Shown here one piece after another: positions 60,182 to 64,000 of a stretch of DNA of 64,000 nucleotides. The stretch is from Candidatus Accumulibacter sp. 66-26 (GTDB lineage Bacteria; Pseudomonadota; Gammaproteobacteria; Burkholderiales; Rhodocyclaceae). A program made the translations under genes and the position numbers. Positions within the stretch are counted from its first letter, which is position 1; the number at the start of each line of letters is the position of its first letter. Location of the stretch: assembly GCA_001897745.1 (NCBI GenBank), contig MKUH01000006.1:224490-288489 (forward strand), written 5' to 3'. The notes below the pieces were generated by a model. That model worked only from the letters and a program-made list of their open reading frames with translations. It did not search any database and was not told the DNA's origin.

Positions 60182-61336
60182 TCAGGTCGCCAGTTCGAAG
60201 ACCCGGCGCGATACGTCGAGGCCGATCTCGCGCCGCTCGCCGAGCGCCGTCATGCCGTGCCGTTCGAGCTGTGCGACGAGCGCCGGAACGGCGTCGGCGC
60301 CGATGCCGTAGCCCGAGAGGCGGGTCGGCACGCCGAGCGACTCGAAGAAGTCGCGCGTGCGCGCGATGGCGGCGTCGATGCGCGCCTCTTCGTCGCCGTC
60401 CGTCAGGCCCCAGACGCGCGCGGCGTACTGCAGCAGCTTTTCGCGCTTCTCGACGCGCCGCTCCTGCAGCATCGCGGGCAGGACGACGGCCAGCGTCTGC
60501 GCGTGGTCGAGTCCGTGCAGCACGGTCAGCTCGTGGCCGAGCATGTGCGTCGCCCAGTCCTGCGGCACGCCGGCGCCGATCAGGCCGTTCAGCGCCAGCG
60601 TCGCGGTCCACATCAGATTGGCGCGCACCTCGTAGTTGTCGGGATCCTTCAGCGCCTTCGGGCCTTCCTCGATCAGCGTCAGCAGCAGGCCCTCGGCGAA
60701 ACGGTCCTGCACCTTGGCGTCGGCCGGGTAGGTCAGGTACTGCTCGGCGATGTGCACGAAGGCGTCGACGACGCCATTGGCGACCTGGCGCGCCGGCAGC
60801 GTGTAGGTCTTCGTCGGGTCGAGCACCGAGAAGACCGGGAAGAGCAGGCGGTTGGCGAAAGCCAGCTTGTCCTGCGTGGCGCGCCGCGTGACGACGGCGC
60901 CGTTGTTCATTTCCGAGCCGGTGGCGGGCAGCGTGAGGACGCTGCCGAAGGGAACCGCCGCGCGCACCGGGGCGCGCTCGGAGAGGATGGTCCAGGGGTC
61001 GCCCTCGAAGGGGATGGCGGCGGCGATGAACTTGGTGCCGTCGATCACCGAGCCGCCGCCGACGGCGAGCAGGAAGTCGATCTTCTCGCGGCGCGCGAGT
61101 TCGACGGCCTGCATCAACGTTTCATAGGTCGGGTTCGGTTCGATGCCGCCGAATTCGACGACGGCGAAGTCCTTGAGCGTGGTCTTGACCTCGTCCAGCG
61201 TGCCGGTCTTGACGACGCTGCCGCCGCCGTAGGTGATCAAGACGCGGGCGCCGGCCGGAAGCTCGCGCGGCAGGTCGGCGATGCGGCCGGCGCCGAACAG
61301 GATGCGGGTCGGGTTGTGGAAGGTGAAGTTCTGCAT
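60182..61336 (-). CDS. yqhD: Iron/zinc-dependent alcohol dehydrogenase (YqhD-like)
   Basis: A 384-residue group III metal-dependent alcohol dehydrogenase. The cofactor motif is YGGGSVVKTG, then AVGGGSVIDGTKFIA. The metal ligands are in VVDAFVHIAEQYL (Asp, His) and in ATHMLGHELTVLHGLDHAQTLAV (two His). YqhD reduces toxic aldehydes such as methylglyoxal and glyoxal with NADPH. It follows the Old Yellow Enzyme gene by 15 nt, so both detoxify reactive carbonyls under the TetR-type regulator upstream. Confidence 0.93.
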   Translation of the reverse strand: MQNFTFHNPTRILFGAGRIADLPRELPAGARVLITYGGGSVVKTGTLDEVKTTLKDFAVVEFGGIEPNPTYETLMQAVELARREKIDFLLAVGGGSVIDGTKFIAAAIPFEGDPWTILSERAPVRAAVPFGSVLTLPATGSEMNNGAVVTRRATQDKLAFANRLLFPVFSVLDPTKTYTLPARQVANGVVDAFVHIAEQYLTYPADAKVQDRFAEGLLLTLIEEGPKALKDPDNYEVRANLMWTATLALNGLIGAGVPQDWATHMLGHELTVLHGLDHAQTLAVVLPAMLQERRVEKREKLLQYAARVWGLTDGDEEARIDAAIARTRDFFESLGVPTRLSGYGIGADAVPALVAQLERHGMTALGERREIGLDVSRRVFELAT

Positions 61337-61351
61337 GGGGGGGCCTTTCGC

Positions 61352-62470
61352 TCAGGCCGCCGCGCTTTCGCGGACGGGGTAGTCGGTGTAGCCGCGCTCG
61401 TCGCCGCCGTACAGCGTCGCCGTCTGCAGGGGGGCGAGCGGCACGTCGTGGCGCAGGCGCTCGACGAGGTCGGGGTTGGAAATGAAGGGGCGGCCGAAGG
61501 CGATCAGGTCGGCCCGGTCCGCCGCGCGCGCCGCGATCGCCATGTCGCGCGTGTAGCCGTTGTTGGCGATGTAGGCGTTCGGGAAGAGGCGGCGCAGCTT
61601 GCCGAGGTCGAAGTCGGTCGGGCGGCCAGGCACGCGCTCGCCGCCGGTGTTGCCTTCGACGATGTGCAGGAAGGCGATGTCGCGCGCCGCGAGCTGTTCG
61701 ACGGCGTAGGTGAAGACCGGTTCGGGATTGCTGTCGTCGATGTCGTTGGCGCCGCTGATCGGCGACAGGCGTACGCCGACGCGCTCCTTGCCGATCGCCG
61801 CGACGACGGCGTCGGTCGCTTCGAGCAGCAGGCGCGCGCGGTTCTCGACGCTGCCGCCGTAGGCGTCGGTGCGCAGGTTGGTCTTGTCGCGCAGGAACTG
61901 GTCGAGCAGATAGCCGTTGGCGGCGTGGATCTCGACGCCGTCGAAGCCGGCGGCCAGCGCGTTGCGCGCGGCCTGCGCGTAGTCGGCGACGATGCCGGGC
62001 AGCTCGGACAGTTCGAGCGCGCGCGGCGTCACCATGTCCTCCTTGCCCTTGCCGGTGAACACCCAGCCGTTCGGCTTCACCGCCGACGGTGCGACCGGCA
62101 GCGCGCCGCCTTCCTGCAGCGCCGGGTGCGAAATGCGGCCGACGTGCCAGAGCTGGATGACGATCTTGCCGCCCTTGGCGTGCACGGCGTCGGTGATCTT
62201 CTTCCAGCCGGCAATCTGCTCGGCGCTGTAGATGCCCGGCGTCTGGATGTAGCCCTTGCCCTGCGGCGAAATCTGCGAAGCCTCGCTGATGATCAGGCCG
62301 GCGTCGGCGCGCTGCGCGTAGTAGGTGGCCATCAGGTCGGTCGGCACGTCGCCGGCGCCGGCGCGGCTGCGCGTGAGCGGCGCCATGACGATGCGGTTGG
62401 CGAGTTGCAGCGCGCCGACGCGGGCGGGCTGGAAGAGATCGGAAGTGTCGTTGTTCGGTTGAGCGGACAT
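61352..62470 (-). CDS. nemA: Old Yellow Enzyme-family alkene reductase (NemA)
   Basis: A 372-residue FMN-dependent TIM barrel. MAPLTRSRAGAGDVPTDLMATYYAQRADAGLII is the first conserved stretch. The substrate-binding pair is in EIHAANGYLLDQFLRDKTN, and GFDGVEIH precedes it. IAFGRPFISNPDLVER is the C-terminal FMN-binding part. It reduces activated C=C bonds such as in N-ethylmaleimide. An imperfect operator lies immediately before the gene, and a TetR-type gene precedes it by 79 nt. Confidence 0.96.
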   Translation of the reverse strand: MSAQPNNDTSDLFQPARVGALQLANRIVMAPLTRSRAGAGDVPTDLMATYYAQRADAGLIISEASQISPQGKGYIQTPGIYSAEQIAGWKKITDAVHAKGGKIVIQLWHVGRISHPALQEGGALPVAPSAVKPNGWVFTGKGKEDMVTPRALELSELPGIVADYAQAARNALAAGFDGVEIHAANGYLLDQFLRDKTNLRTDAYGGSVENRARLLLEATDAVVAAIGKERVGVRLSPISGANDIDDSNPEPVFTYAVEQLAARDIAFLHIVEGNTGGERVPGRPTDFDLGKLRRLFPNAYIANNGYTRDMAIAARAADRADLIAFGRPFISNPDLVERLRHDVPLAPLQTATLYGGDERGYTDYPVRESAAA

Positions 62471-62489
62471 CTAGGTCTCCTGTGGCTTT

Positions 62490-62503
62490 GGACTGAACGG
62501 TCC
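62490..62503. promoter_or_regulatory. Secondary operator before nemA
   Basis: GGACTGAACGGTCC, an imperfect copy of the palindrome near the TetR gene, 20-33 nt before the nemA start codon. It suggests an internal controlled promoter in the 79-nt gap. Confidence 0.55.
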
Positions 62504-62549
62504 GGAAAGGGGGAAGAAAAGGGGGATGAAAGGGGAGGGGACAAGTGGA

Positions 62550-63155
62550 TCAGGGGCCGCCGCCGAGCAGGCAGTCCAGTTGCGTATCGGCGAGGGCACT
62601 CAGCCGGGTGCTGGCGAAGCCGCCCTTGGCCAGGACCTGCAGGCCGGCGACGAGGCCGAGCAGGGCGTCGGCCGTGCGCGCCGGATCGAAGGCGGGCGAC
62701 AGCGAGCCGTCGGCCTGCCCGCGCGCGACGGTTTCGGCGAGAAAGGCGGTGAGTTCGTCGAGATGGCGCCGCACGCCGGCTTCGATTTCGGCGTCGTGCG
62801 GCGCGAGTTCGACGGCGATGTTCACGATCAGGCAGCCGCAGCGCTCGCCGGGTCGGTGCTTGGCCGGGGCGACGCCGTGTCCGACCCAGGCCGCGAGCAG
62901 CGGCGCTACCGGCGCCGTCGATTCCGCGCCGCCGAAATGGCGGCGCGCCTCGGCGAGTTCGCGCGCGCTGTAGCGGCGCAGGGCGGCGAGCAGCACTTCG
63001 CGCTTGCTGCCGAAGCATTCGTAGAAGCTGCTCTTGCTCAGCGCCATGGCGGCCAGCAGGTCGGTCATCGAGGTCGCGGCGTAGCCCTTCAGCCAGAACG
63101 CGTCGAGCGCCCGGTCGAGGACTTGGTCGATATCGAATTCGCGGCAGCGGGACAT
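62550..63155 (-). CDS. nemR: TetR-family repressor (NemR-like)
   Basis: A 201-residue regulator. The N-terminal TetR helix-turn-helix is DRALDAFWLKGYAATSMTDLLAAMALSKSSFYECFGSKREVLL. Cysteines in GERCGCLIVNIAVE match the region of the redox-active Cys in E. coli NemR. The gene precedes nemA and a yqhD-like gene, as nemR does in other bacteria. The ATG at 63155 opens MSRCREFDIDQ. A perfect palindromic operator lies 36 nt upstream, so the gene is autoregulated. Confidence 0.9.
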   Translation of the reverse strand: MSRCREFDIDQVLDRALDAFWLKGYAATSMTDLLAAMALSKSSFYECFGSKREVLLAALRRYSARELAEARRHFGGAESTAPVAPLLAAWVGHGVAPAKHRPGERCGCLIVNIAVELAPHDAEIEAGVRRHLDELTAFLAETVARGQADGSLSPAFDPARTADALLGLVAGLQVLAKGGFASTRLSALADTQLDCLLGGGP

Positions 63156-63190
63156 GGCGGACCTGAGCAAAAGAATGTCGCCGATCATAC

Positions 63191-63206
63191 TGGACCGATC
63201 GGTCCA
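63191..63206. promoter_or_regulatory. NemR-type operator
   Basis: TGGACCGATCGGTCCA is a perfect 16-bp palindrome in front of the TetR gene. It matches the design of the E. coli NemR box (TAGACC/GGTCTA arms). It may also influence the divergent methyltransferase gene, whose ATG is 244 nt away. Confidence 0.78.
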
Positions 63207-63449
63207 GAACAAGCCCCCGCCCGTATCGGCGTGTGCCGGATCGTATCGCCCTGTAACGTTCCGCATCGTCCGCAGCCGCCTCTTTTGCATCTTTCGCCTC
63301 GTTCGCTTCCCGTTTCGCTCCGGCGGTCGCGCGCGGTATTTCCTTCCGGCCGCCTTGCCGGAATGGCGCCGCGCGCGCAAAGCGGCTATCGTTCGCTTCC
63401 GTCCGAACAAGGGGGCGCCCGGTGCGCCGCCCGTTTCCTGGAGCCTGCC

Positions 63450-64000
63450 ATGAGCGCATCCCTGACCGACCTTCTCGACGAACTCGAACGCTTCGGCGCG
63501 TCCAACGACGCTTCCACGGCCGAGCGGCCCCGCCGCATGCTCAACATCACGCGCGATACCGGCGAATTCCTCGCCGTGCTGGTGCATGCCACGAACGCCC
63601 GGCGCATCCTCGAAATCGGCACCTCGAACGGCTATTCGACGCTCTGGCTGGCCGAAGCGGCGCGCGCGACCGGCGGTTCGGTGAGCACGGTCGAATTCTC
63701 CGCGTTCAAGCGGGAGCTCGCCGCGGCGAACTTCGCGCGCGCCGGGCTGGCGTCGCACATCGCCCAGATCCACGACGACGCCGGGCGGGTGCTGGCGGGG
63801 GCCGCCGACGCCGCCTACGACCTGATCTTTCTCGATTCCGAGCGCGGCGAATACTGCGGCTGGTGGCCCGACCTGCGGCGGACGCTGCGTCCGGGCGGCC
63901 TGCTGGTGGTCGACAACGCCACCTCGCACGCGGCGGAAATGGCGCCGTTCATGGCGGGCGTGCGCGCCGACGCGGATTTCGCCTGCAGCCTCGTCCCGGT
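63450..64000 (+). CDS. Class I O-methyltransferase, partial at window end
   Basis: The first 183 residues of an O-methyltransferase of the catechol/caffeoyl-CoA type. RRILEIGTSNGYSTLWLAEA is motif I, TVEFSAFKRELAAANFARAG the second strand and its acidic residue, and DLIFLDSERGEYCGWW contains the metal-binding Asp region. The protein runs off the right edge. The ATG follows TGGAGCCTGCC. It is divergent from the nemR-like gene, with 294 nt between. The substrate is unknown. Confidence 0.85.
   Translation, partial: MSASLTDLLDELERFGASNDASTAERPRRMLNITRDTGEFLAVLVHATNARRILEIGTSNGYSTLWLAEAARATGGSVSTVEFSAFKRELAAANFARAGLASHIAQIHDDAGRVLAGAADAAYDLIFLDSERGEYCGWWPDLRRTLRPGGLLVVDNATSHAAEMAPFMAGVRADADFACSLVP

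Overview
The window is GC-rich chromosomal DNA with dense, overlapping genes. Its content points to a betaproteobacterium of the Rhodocyclales (Azoarcus/Thauera/Aromatoleum-like): a phenylacetate cluster with paaN, an arcuflavin-type aryl polyene cluster and many c-di-GMP proteins. This is inferred from gene content only. No tRNA, rRNA, IS, prophage or CRISPR was seen.

Region 1 (1-6.5 kb): the end of an acyl-CoA synthetase, an enoyl-CoA hydratase-like protein, an EamA exporter, and a large sensor-GGDEF-EAL protein. Region 2 (6.7-19.1 kb): cspA, then an aromatic (phenylacetate) locus. paaN, paaG, paaH, paaI, paaK, a beta-ketoadipyl-CoA thiolase and a periplasmic binding protein run leftward. 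An R2-like diiron oxygenase, its ferredoxin-type reductase and paaX run rightward. paaABCDE is absent from this locus. Region 3 (19.1-24.1 kb): HDOD protein, zinc-ribbon glutaredoxin, small membrane protein, flavin-binding protein, methyltransferase without a normal start codon, and a diguanylate cyclase.

Region 4 (24.3-43.3 kb): a leftward aryl polyene pigment operon in the canonical order apeC to apeR, with an aromatic ammonia lyase inserted between apeJ and apeK. Two small exported proteins, an extra ketoacyl synthase with a disturbed 5' end, and a beta-lactamase-like lipoprotein that has lost its central part follow downstream. Region 5 (43.5-52.4 kb): HD-GYP protein, small proteins, a 123-bp inverted-repeat element, rtcA, a PAS-GGDEF protein, and a CheB-CheR-histidine kinase fusion with its NarL-type response regulator.

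Region 6 (52.7-59.8 kb) is the most interesting part: a Fap-like functional amyloid locus. It encodes a 659-residue Gly/Ala/Ser/Thr/Asn-rich secreted protein, two smaller exported proteins, an exported C39 peptidase, a FapF-like outer-membrane channel and a VpsR-like sigma-54 activator. A near-perfect sigma-54 promoter lies just before the major subunit gene. Both small exported proteins carry an internal double-glycine site LDxxRGG followed by a shared TVIQN/IN-type C-terminal motif. The major subunit repeats LDSAKGG. This suggests that the C39 peptidase matures the fibre proteins at these sites. Region 7 (60.2-64 kb): a reactive-aldehyde/electrophile module (nemR-like, nemA, yqhD-like) with a perfect 16-bp operator, and the start of an O-methyltransferase gene.
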